From positions 434,001 through 498,000 of the forward strand of contig NZ_JAGGKV010000003.1 in assembly GCF_017874035.1 (NCBI RefSeq): a DNA stretch of 64,000 nt. Reading direction: 5' to 3'. Made by a program: the position numbers and the translations under genes. Position 1 is the first letter of the stretch. Each line of letters opens with the position of its first letter. This stretch comes from Paenibacillus aceris (GTDB taxonomy: Bacteria; Bacillota; Bacilli; Paenibacillales; NBRC-103111). Shown here piece by piece: positions 25,646 to 37,379 of the stretch. The notes beneath the pieces are model-generated. The model was not told where the DNA came from. It ran no database searches and saw only the letters and a program-made list of their open reading frames with translations.

Positions 25646-27175
25646 TTACTTCCCGCTCTTCGCATATTGCGCGCTGAACTCCTCGATGACTTTGTCGCCT
25701 CCGGCTTTTCTCCACTGCTCAATGGCTTGCTTCCAGCCAGCCTCATCGATTTTACCTAAGATGAATTTCGTCCGGGCATCATCAATGATCGGCTTCAGCT
25801 CACTACCTTTGGTCGTTTGCGTCTCAGAGACGAGCGGATTCGTCGGGTTATTGACCGCGATCGTCTCGTTCTCCTTGATCATTTTGCCGTATTTCTCCAT
25901 AAGCGGCGTTTCTTTACCTGTCGTTTTCGCCGTATACTTGGCGACTTGGAGCTGCAGATAGCTGGAGCCGACTTCGGTGTCCTGCAGCTTTTGATCAATA
26001 AATACCGGTTTGCCGTCTTCCATCTTGTAGTGTTTGCCCTCAATGCCCCAACCCAGCAAATCCAGCATCTTCTGATCGGATATTTTATCATAGAAGCCAA
26101 GAATTTGCTTCAGTTCCGCCTCGGTCTTAACGCTTGATTTCGGGAACATAAACACGCTGTTATAGCCTACTCCGCCAGGCAATCTCTCGCCTTTCGGCCC
26201 TTTGAGCCGGGAGACGACATCCACATCCGCGCCTGGGAATGATTTGGAAAGAGATGCCTGGTAGCCCGCTCCGTCAATCATATTCGAGATAACCGCACCA
26301 GCCTTGCCTTGGTTGATATCGTCTTTCTTCTGCTGATTATTAAGGACTGGGAAGTCCTGCTTAATGAGCTTCTCATCGTACAGCTTTTTATAAAATTTCA
26401 TCGCTTCAAAGTACTCCGGCGTTACAAAGTCCGGGCTTAATTTGCCGTCCTTCACTTCCCATGCGTTCGGAGCGCCCATTATAGAAGCTACGACGCCGAA
26501 GCCGTCCATCGTTTTCTCCTCAGTCAACCCGACTGTGTCCGCTTTGCCATTTTTATCCGGATCGTTAAGTGTAAACGCTTTTAAAACATTATATAAATCA
26601 TCTAGTGTTTTCGGTTCGCTTAAACCTACGTTTTTCAACCAATCGCTGCGGAAAATGACCCCATAGGTTGACAAGTCGCGGGCGCGGTACAAGCCGTAAA
26701 TTTTGCCATCCACTTTAATGTTGTCGAAGACCGATTGATTCATTTTGGACAGGTTCGGATAGTCTTTGAGGTATGGCCCCACTTCCCAAAACACGCCGGC
26801 ACGCACAGCGCTCAAAATATTGGAATCCTTGTTGTTCTGCACAAGCAGCGCCTTCGGTAGCTCCCCGGAAGCAATCGTGACATTGACCTTTTCCTTGTAG
26901 GAAGAGTTGGGAACCCAGGAAATGTCCAATTTCGTGTTTGTGTAAGCTTCGATCTGCTTCTGCACTTCGCTGTCCGCTTTCGGCGGCTCCGCGTACATAA
27001 GCGTCATGACGCTCAGCTTCAAGGGCTCCTTGCTGGCAGACGTACTGCTTGTACCCGCGTTGCCCCCTGCAGCCGGATTCGCTTCATTACCGCAACCGGC
27101 AAGCAGCGCAGCAGCGCCTACCATCATTCCCATCGCAGCCAAGCCGCTTTTTCTCATTCCCGCATGTTTTCTCAT
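25646..27175 (-). CDS. Extracellular solute-binding lipoprotein (CUT1, LipO/YtcQ-like)
   Basis: The protein of about 509 residues has a lipobox LLAGCG (Cys about residue 27) and a large two-lobed family 1 binding domain (LKLSVMTLMYAEPPKADSEV onward). It is the third gene of a CUT1 transporter operon and follows two permease genes, the order typical for Paenibacillus LplABC/YtcQP clusters. The start at 27175 follows GGGGAGG. No glycoside hydrolase lies in the cluster, so the ligand (an oligosaccharide or uronic-acid oligomer) is unknown. Confidence 0.85.
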   Translation of the reverse strand: MRKHAGMRKSGLAAMGMMVGAAALLAGCGNEANPAAGGNAGTSSTSASKEPLKLSVMTLMYAEPPKADSEVQKQIEAYTNTKLDISWVPNSSYKEKVNVTIASGELPKALLVQNNKDSNILSAVRAGVFWEVGPYLKDYPNLSKMNQSVFDNIKVDGKIYGLYRARDLSTYGVIFRSDWLKNVGLSEPKTLDDLYNVLKAFTLNDPDKNGKADTVGLTEEKTMDGFGVVASIMGAPNAWEVKDGKLSPDFVTPEYFEAMKFYKKLYDEKLIKQDFPVLNNQQKKDDINQGKAGAVISNMIDGAGYQASLSKSFPGADVDVVSRLKGPKGERLPGGVGYNSVFMFPKSSVKTEAELKQILGFYDKISDQKMLDLLGWGIEGKHYKMEDGKPVFIDQKLQDTEVGSSYLQLQVAKYTAKTTGKETPLMEKYGKMIKENETIAVNNPTNPLVSETQTTKGSELKPIIDDARTKFILGKIDEAGWKQAIEQWRKAGGDKVIEEFSAQYAKSGK

Positions 27176-27246
27176 TGTGGCAATGCCTCCCCATAGTCTT
27201 ATTTTATATGAATGCTTCCCAATCACAATAGTTTTCGGGAGCCTGT

Positions 27247-28125
27247 TCAACCTTTGACGGAACCGATCATGACCCCTTTGGCAAAATGCTTCTGGAGAAA
27301 CGGATAGACTAGCAAAATCGGCACCGTTGAGATGACAATGACCGCCATCTTAATAATTTGCGACGGAGGCGCAATGTAATTTTGATCAAACTGGGTCGAA
27401 TCGCCGATCCCGCCTTGCGATAAAATGACGATTTGCCTCAGCCATACTTGAATCGGCCACATTTTCGAATCGTTGATGTACATGATCGCGTTGAAAAAGG
27501 TGTTCCAGTGCCCCACGGCATAGAACAAAGCAAACGTAGCCAGCACCGGCGCCGATAACGGCAAAACGATCCGGAAAAGCAAGCCCACATCGCTGCAGCC
27601 GTCAATTTTCGCCGCTTCCTCCAGGCCCTCCGGCAGCTGCCGGAAAAAGCTCACAACGACGATGAGATTAAATGCACTGATCGCATTGGGAATGAGCAGC
27701 GACCAGTAGCTGTTCAGCATGCCAAGCGCCTTAACGACAAGGAACGTCGGCAGAATCCCCCCGTGAAACAGCATGGTGAACACGATCATCATCATAAACA
27801 GCTTTCTTCCTTCAAAATCCTGCCTCGAGAGCGGATATGCGAGCAGAGACGTAAACAAAAGATTAATAAATGTACCGACCACCGTAATGCCGATCGTGAC
27901 GAATAAGCTGTTCACAATCGTTTGCGTTGAAAAAATGTAACGGTATCCTTCCAGCGAGAAGGAAGTAGGAAACAAGATGAATCCCCGTCTGAGCACCTCT
28001 TCCGGCTCCGCGAATGAAACCGAAATAATGTAGATGAACGGCAGCAGCGTTACCAGGGCAAACAAAACCAGAAACGTATAATTGAAGCCGTCAAAGATGC
28101 GGCTGCCTATGCTTTTGTTGATCAT
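27247..28125 (-). CDS. CUT1 sugar ABC permease (YtcP/LplC-like)
   Basis: The 292-residue permease has six membrane helices and the EAA motif EEAAKIDGCSDVGLLFRI (about residues 189-206). The C-terminal HFAKGVMIGSVKG is typical of the YtcP/LplC group. It starts 17 bases after the first permease gene stops. It functions as a heterodimer with that protein. Confidence 0.9.
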   Translation of the reverse strand: MINKSIGSRIFDGFNYTFLVLFALVTLLPFIYIISVSFAEPEEVLRRGFILFPTSFSLEGYRYIFSTQTIVNSLFVTIGITVVGTFINLLFTSLLAYPLSRQDFEGRKLFMMMIVFTMLFHGGILPTFLVVKALGMLNSYWSLLIPNAISAFNLIVVVSFFRQLPEGLEEAAKIDGCSDVGLLFRIVLPLSAPVLATFALFYAVGHWNTFFNAIMYINDSKMWPIQVWLRQIVILSQGGIGDSTQFDQNYIAPPSQIIKMAVIVISTVPILLVYPFLQKHFAKGVMIGSVKG

Positions 28126-28142
28126 TACGCACCATTCCCTCC

Positions 28143-29099
28143 TTAATACAGGCCGCTTTCGCCGAATTTTTTGGCCAATCGATTGGCGCCAACCACCAGC
28201 ACCAGCCCGATGATCGACTTAAACAATCCGACAGCCGTACTGTAGCTGAACTGGCCTTGCTGAATCCCGACGTTGTAAACGTACGTATCGAACACTTCGC
28301 CTACCTCGCGGTTCATGGCGTTCAGCATTAAGAAGATCTGTTCAAAGCCGGTATCCAGGAATGACCCCAGCCGAAGAATAAACAAAATAACAATAACGCT
28401 GCGGATCGCAGGAAGCGTAATATGCCACAATTGACGAAAACGGTTCGCGCCATCGATTCTTGCTGCTTCATACAACTGCGGGTCCACCCCAGCCAGCGCT
28501 GCTAGGAAAATAATCGTTCCCCAGCCTGTTTCCTTCCATACCACCTGCGAAACGATCATCGTCCGAAACCACTCGCTTGAGATGAGAAACTCCATTTTCG
28601 GCAGGCCCAAAGAAACGAACAGATCGTTAACGATGCCTCCTTCCGTCGTGAAAAAGATGTAGGAGATCCCAACCACAACCACCCAGGATACGAAGTGGGG
28701 AATGTAGACAATGGTTTGAATGCTGCGTTTGAAAACTTCTCTGCGCACTTCATTCAGGAGCAAGGCCAGAATGATGGGCAGCGGGAAGAAAAAGACCAGA
28801 TTATACACAGCGAGAATGATCGTATTCTTGAAGAGCATCGCAAACGATGCATCGAAAAAGAACCTTTCAAAATGCTTGAAGCCCACCCATTTGCTGTGCA
28901 GCATACCCAAGGCTGGCTGGTAATCCTGAAACGAAATCAGCAGCCCCCACATGGGAAAATAACGAAAAATAATAAAGTAGAGCATGCCTGGGAGCGCCAT
29001 TGCATACAGCCATTTGTTTTTAAGCAAACGGCTGATCCTCTTGCTGGCCTTACTCCTCGCAGCGGTATCCGCTTTTACCGGTCTGGAAGTCAGTTCCAC
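28143..29099 (-). CDS. CUT1 sugar ABC permease (LplB/YteP-like)
   Basis: The permease has six helices and the EAA motif YEAARIDGANRFRQLWHITL (about residues 225-245 of the 318-residue form). LPGMLYFIIFRYFPMWG is the LplB-type N terminus. The GTG at 29099 lies 11 bases after GAGGAGG and gives a normal length; a longer reading from ATG 29219 adds about 40 residues with no known counterpart. First gene of the operon, behind the AraC-family gene and its terminator. Upstream, a ten-codon frame (ATG at 29223) has its own GGAGGG site. Confidence 0.85.
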   Translation of the reverse strand: MELTSRPVKADTAARSKASKRISRLLKNKWLYAMALPGMLYFIIFRYFPMWGLLISFQDYQPALGMLHSKWVGFKHFERFFFDASFAMLFKNTIILAVYNLVFFFPLPIILALLLNEVRREVFKRSIQTIVYIPHFVSWVVVVGISYIFFTTEGGIVNDLFVSLGLPKMEFLISSEWFRTMIVSQVVWKETGWGTIIFLAALAGVDPQLYEAARIDGANRFRQLWHITLPAIRSVIVILFILRLGSFLDTGFEQIFLMLNAMNREVGEVFDTYVYNVGIQQGQFSYSTAVGLFKSIIGLVLVVGANRLAKKFGESGLY

Positions 29100-29258
29100 G
29101 TTTGACTCGTCCTCCTCGTTTGTATTGACAGCGCTAGCATATCGAAGCTGCAAATTGCATTCAATAATCAGCAGCGCTCCATCTGCGTGGGGCAGCCGAT
29201 TACCCGGCAATACAAGCATTTATAATCATTAGCGGCCCTCCGGGTAATCATTTGAACG

Positions 29259-29286
29259 CAAAAAAACCACCCAAATGGGTGGTTTT
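29259..29286 (-). terminator. Terminator after the AraC-family gene
   Basis: AAAACCACCC and GGGTGGTTTT pair over four bases; on the minus strand a run of Ts follows. Confidence 0.8.
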
Positions 29287-29304
29287 GTACGAAGGGTGAG
29301 GCTG

Positions 29305-31569
29305 TCAGCCTATCGCTTCCCTGCGCTGTTCTCTATACTGGCCTGGCGTCATGCCTTCCAGTTTGCGAAACTGGCGGATGAAATTTTGCGCGTTCGTGTA
29401 CTGCAATCGTTCCGCAATTTCAGTAATTTTCATTTCCGTTCCGCTCAGCCAGCTTTTCGCCATATCATGGCGGTAACCGGACAAGTATTCGCTAAAATTC
29501 ATGCCCGCTTCCTTGCGGAACATCCTTCGAATATAGTGAGTACTGTAATTCAACCGAAGCGCGCACTGCTCCAGTGTCAAATCGCTGTCATAATGGGCAT
29601 GGATGAGCTCCATAACCGAGCGGGATATGCTTTTGCCGGACGATTCGTGCCGCTTGCGGGTCAGCTCCATCATCGGGTGAATCATCTGCGCGTTAAACCA
29701 CACTTCAATTTCCTGCGGTGTCTTCAGTCGGAACATGTGCTCATACGCATTCCGCTGATCTGGAAAAAAGAGCTCACCGGTATCTCCCATGTCATACAAG
29801 ATGCGGACGAGATCCGTCAATAGCATGGCAAAGGACATTCGGTAGACGTTGGGATCGCTTTCTACCCGCAGGACGTCCTGAATAAACTGGTGAAGCAGTT
29901 CCTCCGCTTTCTCCTTATCGAGAAACGCGATGGCCTGCGTAAGCTCCGACACCAAATGGTGCGGATAATAGTGCTGTGACGTTTGTTTCGGCTTCAGATC
30001 GTCGAGATGCAGAATCGCTTTTTCCCCAAGCCGGATCCGGTATTGCAACGCTTCTTTGGCTTCAAGAAATGCCCCGGACGTAGCAAACAGATGATCATAA
30101 GGACGGCTTATACCGATGCTGACTTTTAGTCCCAAATATTCATCTACGGCACTTTGTACCGACATGGCCAAAGCGCTCCATTCGGTGAGCAGTTCCATGC
30201 GGTTGTCCGTATCGCTGCCGACCAGCATGACCTGATAATTGCCGATGGGCATCGCATGAATGCGCTGCGGCGTCCCAACTAATTCAGAGGCGATATTATT
30301 AATTGCAAACAAGAGCAGATCCTGTTCGCCGGAATAGTAGCGCGTTTGGTCGAGCGTATCGATCTGCAGAACCAGAACGGCGTAGCGTTTCCAGGCAGGC
30401 AGTTGGAAGCGTTCCGCTTTCTCCTCCATCTCGCTGCGGTACAACTCGCCTTGAAACAGCTTCAGCATAAAGTAATCCACGAGTTGGGCAGCCTGAATCT
30501 TCATTTGGCCCTCCAACTGCTCCTTGGACTGATAGAGCGAAGCGACCTGTGTGCCAATCCATTGCAATTCGTCCTTGACCGCTGATCCTCCGCTTTGCGG
30601 CTTGCTATGGCGCATGGTGAATTCCATGAGATTCCGTACCGGGAAATACATTCGCTTGGAGGCCCAATAAGAAAGCAGTGCGGCAAAGAGCAGCAGCACG
30701 ACGCAGGCGGTCAGCGTGGCCCATCCGATCGCAGCGGATTCCTTCTTCGCTTCCTCCAGCGGGATCACCGACACATAGGTCCAGTTATTGTAGCGGGATT
30801 GATTATAAATCACGCTGTATGGCTTCCCTGACAAGGTGCTGTTGAAATACCCTTGTGTTTTGCCGGTTTGCTGCAGATCCTTGGCCCAAGGCTCGGCAAG
30901 AACACTTTGCCCGATCCTTGCCGGATCGCTGTGAATGATAATCTTCATCTTATCATCCACGACCATGGTTTCCCTTGTGGAAAAGCCCCCCGTCAACAGC
31001 TTGGCCAGCTCCGTATTCGACATGCGAACGAATAAATAGCCTTTCGGTTCCGCAGCCATAGGCGGAATTGTTTTTACAAGCTTAATGCCTGCAAAAGAGG
31101 CATCTTGGTCAGGCAGCCACCGGGACGTGTACACGTTGGCAAGCGCGTTTGCCGCTTTCGTGACATCCATGCCGAAGTAAAAGCCACCGTCCTTGATATA
31201 CCAGTTGTTCTGAAGACTGTGCAGCTCCGCCGTTTTCACGCCTAACTCATAGGTTTGAACGCCCAGAAGACCCTTCACCAGAAGCTCGATATCCTGAAAA
31301 TCCTCAATCTCCATCCGTTTTCCAACAGAATTGACGACAAAAGGCGTCTCTGCGAAGCGGCCCGAGACTTGATCAATAACCTTCAGAATCTGCTCAACCC
31401 GGCTTTGAGATTGCTGCAAAATAAACACATTCGCTTCGTTGACCTTAGCCTGAACAGTCGAAGTCGATTGAAAGAAAGCGTATACACCTAGACAAAGCAA
31501 CGGCACTGCACTGATCAATGAAGTCGTCACCAGCAGTTTAATCAGAAATGATGAGTATCGCGAAGGCAT
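29305..31569 (-). CDS. Membrane-bound AraC-family regulator with extracytoplasmic sensor
   Basis: The protein of about 754 residues has a membrane helix near residues 7-29, an extracytoplasmic dCache-like region, a second helix near residue 275-295, a degenerate cytoplasmic region, and a C-terminal double helix-turn-helix (LTLEQCALRLNYSTHYIRRM and MKITEIAERLQYTNAQNFIR). This is the usual regulator of Paenibacillus CUT1 transporters of oligosaccharides. The start at 31569 follows GGAGG. It probably controls the downstream transporter operon. Confidence 0.85.
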   Translation of the reverse strand: MPSRYSSFLIKLLVTTSLISAVPLLCLGVYAFFQSTSTVQAKVNEANVFILQQSQSRVEQILKVIDQVSGRFAETPFVVNSVGKRMEIEDFQDIELLVKGLLGVQTYELGVKTAELHSLQNNWYIKDGGFYFGMDVTKAANALANVYTSRWLPDQDASFAGIKLVKTIPPMAAEPKGYLFVRMSNTELAKLLTGGFSTRETMVVDDKMKIIIHSDPARIGQSVLAEPWAKDLQQTGKTQGYFNSTLSGKPYSVIYNQSRYNNWTYVSVIPLEEAKKESAAIGWATLTACVVLLLFAALLSYWASKRMYFPVRNLMEFTMRHSKPQSGGSAVKDELQWIGTQVASLYQSKEQLEGQMKIQAAQLVDYFMLKLFQGELYRSEMEEKAERFQLPAWKRYAVLVLQIDTLDQTRYYSGEQDLLLFAINNIASELVGTPQRIHAMPIGNYQVMLVGSDTDNRMELLTEWSALAMSVQSAVDEYLGLKVSIGISRPYDHLFATSGAFLEAKEALQYRIRLGEKAILHLDDLKPKQTSQHYYPHHLVSELTQAIAFLDKEKAEELLHQFIQDVLRVESDPNVYRMSFAMLLTDLVRILYDMGDTGELFFPDQRNAYEHMFRLKTPQEIEVWFNAQMIHPMMELTRKRHESSGKSISRSVMELIHAHYDSDLTLEQCALRLNYSTHYIRRMFRKEAGMNFSEYLSGYRHDMAKSWLSGTEMKITEIAERLQYTNAQNFIRQFRKLEGMTPGQYREQRREAIG

Positions 31570-31859
31570 AAGTTCCTCCATCCGGCAAGATTCGTGGTTC
31601 CAATTGTAACATACGCCTTGGGCATTTGGGGACATCTTTTTGGCATAAGCTTCCTTGGCAATTCCACGTTTCACGACTTCATTTAAAAAGGGATCAACTG
31701 CTTGGGGCCCAAATAGAGCGAAATCTATGTTATTTTATATCTTACACAATGGGCGCTTGACTGACCCAATGGAGTAAGCTTACATGACATGTAAATTTTA
31801 TTTGCTCAATAGCTAAGGATAATGTAAAACTATTATAATAAACATTTTTACTATAATAG

Positions 31860-33251
<1,392 letters not shown>

Positions 33252-33284
33252 GGAAAACCGCAATAATCGCATACAATTGGATTA

Positions 33285-33340
33285 AAACAAGCGTCTCTGC
33301 TCCGGTTCAGTCCGTCGGATCAAAGACGCTTGTTTCCTTT
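33285..33340 (+). terminator. Terminator of gdhA
   Basis: AAACAAGCGTCT and AGACGCTTGTTT form a 12-bp stem, followed by a short T run. Confidence 0.8.
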
Positions 33341-33357
33341 CCATAAGAGATCGATCT

Positions 33358-33912
33358 TCATTTAGCTGAGAAAAAATCTTCGTCCAGAATAGCGAACATC
33401 AAATGATCTTCGCGCTTCCCGTTTATCTCCAATAATTTCTTCGCAAGTCCTTCTTTCTTAAATCCAGCCTTCTCCAAAACTCTAATCGAACCCTGATTGC
33501 TCGGGAGCACCCCCGCTTCTACCCGATGTAAACCAGCTTCCTTAAAAGCAAAATTCAAGATCAGATCAATAGCTTCCGTCATGTACCCCTTGCCATTATG
33601 TTTCTGGTCGAGACAATAGCCCAGAATACAATTTTGCAGCGCCCCTCGTCGGACTTCAAAAAATGAAACTTCACCAATTAATTGATTCGTTTCATTCAAA
33701 AATATACCGAATGCGTAGCGCTTATCCTCATCTCTGCTCTTTGTCCATTGATCGATTATTTTCTCTTGCTGCTCTAGCGTATAAAACGATTCATTTCGTT
33801 TAGGCACCACTTGTTCAAACAGAGCTCGATTGTTCTGCATCAGATCAAGCAAAGCTTCTGCATCATTTGCACGAATAAATCGGATATGCACTCTTTCTCC
33901 CATATAACTCAT
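33358..33912 (-). CDS. GNAT acetyltransferase, RimJ/RimL type
   Basis: The 184-residue protein has RimL-type motifs: LIGEVSFFEVRRGALQNCIL, YCLDQKHNGKGYMTEAIDLI (acetyl-CoA pyrophosphate loop) and VLPSNQGSIRVLEKAGFKKE. Such enzymes acetylate N-terminal amino groups of ribosomal proteins or other substrates. It lies directly upstream of nothing on its strand but follows the MATE gene in the same direction, 31 bases downstream of it. Confidence 0.85.
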   Translation of the reverse strand: MSYMGERVHIRFIRANDAEALLDLMQNNRALFEQVVPKRNESFYTLEQQEKIIDQWTKSRDEDKRYAFGIFLNETNQLIGEVSFFEVRRGALQNCILGYCLDQKHNGKGYMTEAIDLILNFAFKEAGLHRVEAGVLPSNQGSIRVLEKAGFKKEGLAKKLLEINGKREDHLMFAILDEDFFSAK

Positions 33913-33943
33913 TGAATAACATCACCCTTTATGTGTTATATTC

Positions 33944-35350
33944 TTACTTCCCGCTCGAAGGTTCTACCAGGCGGTGCTTGTACCACCGATCTCCACGATA
34001 GCGCCATAGGAAGATTGCACCGCGCACACCCCACTCCAATTGCATCGCAGCCCATACTCCGAACACCCCGTAGCCTAACGTGATACCAAACACATAGCCT
34101 AGCACGACGCGAAACAACCACATGGTCAGCATCGAAGCGATGGAGGTGAACCGAGAATCCCCCGCTGCTCGCAGCGCACCCGGCAGCAGGAAGCTGATCG
34201 GCCATAGAGGGATCTGGGCCAACAGATTGACCAGCATGATGAGATACAGATCGTTCATAATTTCGGCCGGTGGACGGAACAGACTAACCATAGGCTTGAA
34301 GAACGGGATCAAAATGAGCCCGGTAACCACAAGAGATCCAGATGCCAGCCACAGAAAAGACCGCGTAAATTTCCGGGCATCCTGAATATTGCGTCTCCCT
34401 ATGCATTGCCCTACTACCGTTACAAGTGCTGTAGACAAGGCTATGGCCGGAATTTGTAAGAACATAGCGAATACGGAACTAATCGCGTTAGTCGCAATCG
34501 CATAAGTACCTAGGCTGACGATGTAGATTTGGGTTAACATTTTTCCCCCGTTAAAGAAAAGCTGCTCCGAGGCGAACGGCAGCCCGATGAACATGATTTT
34601 CTTGAACATGGAGAAATTCCAGTCCATCAAATCCTTAAGCCGAATTCGTAAGCTAGTGTCCAAACGGAGCAGGTAATACAACGCGCAAGCCGCCGCCAAA
34701 TAACGGGAAATATTCACGGCTACACTCAACCCCAGAACACCCATGTCCAGGAAATGGACGAAGACGACGTTCAGCAATACGTATGAGAGGTTCATGATCA
34801 AGGACAATACCAATGTCACCCTTGTTCTGCCGATCCCCCTCAGCGCTCCGCTGACCGCTTCCTTAAACGCGATACCAACGTAAGATAACCCGCTTCCAAC
34901 CAAGTAAGTGCCCGCATGGGAGAATACTTCCGGCTCCGCCGTTCCAAAAAGAAACTTCAGGATTGGATGATAAAACAGGAGGACAACAAGGCTGAGGATT
35001 AACGCAGTCAAAGTCACCGCAGCCAGCGAGCTTGCCGCAGCCTTGGACACCATCTTGTCGTTCCCGCTTCCTTTATACTGTGCCACCACCACCGTGCCTC
35101 CGGTCGCTAAGGCGACGAAGACGTTAACCAAGAAGAGATTGAGAGAATCTACCATACTTACTGCGCTGATCGCTGCCACTCCCGATGAACTGATCATGGC
35201 GGTGTTTACCAAGCTTAATCCAACGAGGAAGGCTTGGTCGATGAGAATCGGGAGAAACAATGAAATCACCTGTCGGTAATCAATGGACTCCCCTGAAAGA
35301 TATTTGTTCAAAATAGCATGACATCGAGCCTTATAACGAACCGGAATCAA
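33944..35350 (-). CDS. MATE-family multidrug/Na+ antiporter
   Basis: The 468-residue protein has twelve membrane helices in two homologous halves, typical of MatE pairs (FLPILIDQAFLVGLSLVNTA in the first and SEQLFFNGGKMLTQIYIVSL in the second). It exports cationic compounds by Na+ or H+ antiport. It appears to start at a TTG (35348-35350) behind GGGAAGTG; no good ATG precedes it. The GNAT gene follows and may be co-transcribed. Confidence 0.85.
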   Translation of the reverse strand: MIPVRYKARCHAILNKYLSGESIDYRQVISLFLPILIDQAFLVGLSLVNTAMISSSGVAAISAVSMVDSLNLFLVNVFVALATGGTVVVAQYKGSGNDKMVSKAAASSLAAVTLTALILSLVVLLFYHPILKFLFGTAEPEVFSHAGTYLVGSGLSYVGIAFKEAVSGALRGIGRTRVTLVLSLIMNLSYVLLNVVFVHFLDMGVLGLSVAVNISRYLAAACALYYLLRLDTSLRIRLKDLMDWNFSMFKKIMFIGLPFASEQLFFNGGKMLTQIYIVSLGTYAIATNAISSVFAMFLQIPAIALSTALVTVVGQCIGRRNIQDARKFTRSFLWLASGSLVVTGLILIPFFKPMVSLFRPPAEIMNDLYLIMLVNLLAQIPLWPISFLLPGALRAAGDSRFTSIASMLTMWLFRVVLGYVFGITLGYGVFGVWAAMQLEWGVRGAIFLWRYRGDRWYKHRLVEPSSGK

Positions 35351-35579
35351 AATAAGTCACTTCCCATCCAAAACGTCCGAAGTCGCCGCAACTACGGGAA
35401 CAAGTCCAACTAAGTACCCCCATCGTGTAGCGATTTCCGTTGTCCCAAGTCCAAAAATAGCATCATGTTTCTTATCTACTTTATCATATAAACATTAGTT
35501 AAGAATGAAAATTAATAAAGCGATATAAGATTACATCTTATGTCACATTTATGCCAAGATATTTGAAATAAACACAAAG

Positions 35580-35620
35580 AAACGGCTCTGCCGCAGAAAC
35601 TGCGGGCTGAGCCGTTTTTA
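35580..35620. terminator. Bidirectional terminator beyond the glucosidase gene
   Basis: AAACGGCTC and GAGCCGTTT pair around a CCGCAG/CTGCGG inner stem, with a T run on the plus side. Confidence 0.7.
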
Positions 35621-35640
35621 TTTGAAAGGGTGGATAACGT

Positions 35641-37323
35641 TTAGTTCAGCTTGAATACTTGAGCTTCATAAGGACGCAGCTCCAGATGCTGCAAATCCAA
35701 ACCTTCATTTATTTCATAGTTGCCTATCAGTTGTTTAATCGATGTACAAGCAACCGTATTTGGAAGCTGTAACGTTACAGGCGTTTCATAGAAATTTAAA
35801 ACAACCAGCAAGCGCTCCTCTCCCATAGTCCGAGTATACGCATAAATGCGCTCATCCTGTTCCAAGAGTACATCATACTTTCCGTATACGATCACATCAT
35901 GCTGCTTACGAAGCTCGATTAAGCGGCGGTAGTAATGAAAGATAGAATCCGGATCACTGAGTGCCTCTTCGGCATTGATCTTCGTATAATTCGGATTTAC
36001 AGTAAGCCAGGGCGTCCCGGTTGTGAAACCGCCGTGCAAAGTAGTGTCCCATTGCATTGGAGTACGGGCGTTATCCCTGCCTTTGCTGTAAATGGAAGCC
36101 ATTATATTCTCAACGCTATGTCCCGCCTCGCGGTATTCCTTGTACATATTGAGCGTCTCAATATCTTGATATTGATCGATGGATTCGAATTTGACATTCG
36201 TCATACCCAGTTCCTCGCCTTGATAGATGTATGGCGTCCCTTGGAGCGTGTGAAGCAGTGTGGCCAGCATTTTGGCAGATTCATTTCGATGCTCGCCATC
36301 ATTCCCAAAACGTGAAACCATTCGCGGCTGATCATGATTGTTCAAATACAAGCTATTCCAGCCTTTGCCAAACATCTCGGTCTGCCATTTGCTCATAATA
36401 CGCTTAAACTCAGGAAGACTCCATGGCTGTACATTCCACTTTCCACCAGGACCGGAGTCAATATCCATCAGCTCGAACTGGAACACCATGTTCAGCTCGC
36501 CCCGATCCTCGCCTACGTACTTCACTGCTTCTTCCGGCGTCACGCCAATGGTTTCACCTACGGTCATTACATCGTATTTGGACAGGACCTCACGGTTCAT
36601 TTCCTGTAAAAACTCATGAATTCGCGGTCCGTTCATGAAGTGTTCTCCGCCGAAATTGTATGTTCCATCTCCGGACGCGTCCGGCAAACCTTGCACCTTG
36701 CTGATGAGGTTAATGACATCCATCCGGAAGCCGTCAATTCCTTTATCGAGCCACCAGGTCATCATGTCGTACACCTCACGGCGTACTTTTTCATTCTCCC
36801 AATTCAGGTCCGGTTGTTTCTTGGAGAATAAATGCAGAAAGTACTGACCCGTCGTTTCATCTAACTCCCAGGCCGATCCACTGAAGAAGGAAGACCAGTT
36901 GTTAGGCTCCTGCTCGCATTTGCCATCCCTCCAAATGTAGTAATCCCGATAAGGATTCTCCTTGGACTTGCGAGACTCGGCAAACCATACATGCTCATCC
37001 GAACTGTGGTTGACAACAAGGTCCATAATCAGCTTCATGCCACGGCTGTGCAGTCCGTCCAGCAATTGTTCCCAATCGCCAATCGTGCCGAAGTCATCCA
37101 TAATGCTTTGGTAGTTGCTAATGTCATAGCCGTTATCATCGTTGGGAGATTCATAGACTGGAGACAGCCAAATGATATCTACCCCAAGCTTCTTTAAATA
37201 ATCCAGCCTGGAAATGATACCGGGAATATCCCCGATCCCGTCGCCGTTGCTGTCCTGGAAGCTGCGGGGATAAATCTGATACACAACACTTTCTTTCCAC
37301 CAAGTTCTATTCAAGTTGTTCAT
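35641..37323 (-). CDS. GH13 alpha-glucosidase (oligo-1,6-glucosidase type)
   Basis: The enzyme of about 560 residues hydrolyses alpha-glucosides. It begins WWKESVVYQIYPRSFQDSNG and has the four GH13 regions: DLVVNHSSDEH, GFRMDVINLI (catalytic Asp), VGETIGV (catalytic Glu) and NHDQPR. The GH13 subfamily 31 fold is clear; the substrate may be isomaltose, trehalose-6-phosphate or maltose. The ATG at 37323 follows TAGGAG. It lies at the 3' end of a LacI-controlled CUT1 operon. Confidence 0.9.
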   Translation of the reverse strand: MNNLNRTWWKESVVYQIYPRSFQDSNGDGIGDIPGIISRLDYLKKLGVDIIWLSPVYESPNDDNGYDISNYQSIMDDFGTIGDWEQLLDGLHSRGMKLIMDLVVNHSSDEHVWFAESRKSKENPYRDYYIWRDGKCEQEPNNWSSFFSGSAWELDETTGQYFLHLFSKKQPDLNWENEKVRREVYDMMTWWLDKGIDGFRMDVINLISKVQGLPDASGDGTYNFGGEHFMNGPRIHEFLQEMNREVLSKYDVMTVGETIGVTPEEAVKYVGEDRGELNMVFQFELMDIDSGPGGKWNVQPWSLPEFKRIMSKWQTEMFGKGWNSLYLNNHDQPRMVSRFGNDGEHRNESAKMLATLLHTLQGTPYIYQGEELGMTNVKFESIDQYQDIETLNMYKEYREAGHSVENIMASIYSKGRDNARTPMQWDTTLHGGFTTGTPWLTVNPNYTKINAEEALSDPDSIFHYYRRLIELRKQHDVIVYGKYDVLLEQDERIYAYTRTMGEERLLVVLNFYETPVTLQLPNTVACTSIKQLIGNYEINEGLDLQHLELRPYEAQVFKLN

Positions 37324-37379
37324 GTTGGTACTCCTATCACATATCTCTTTTATATATTTTTCTCTGTCATTCCATGTTT

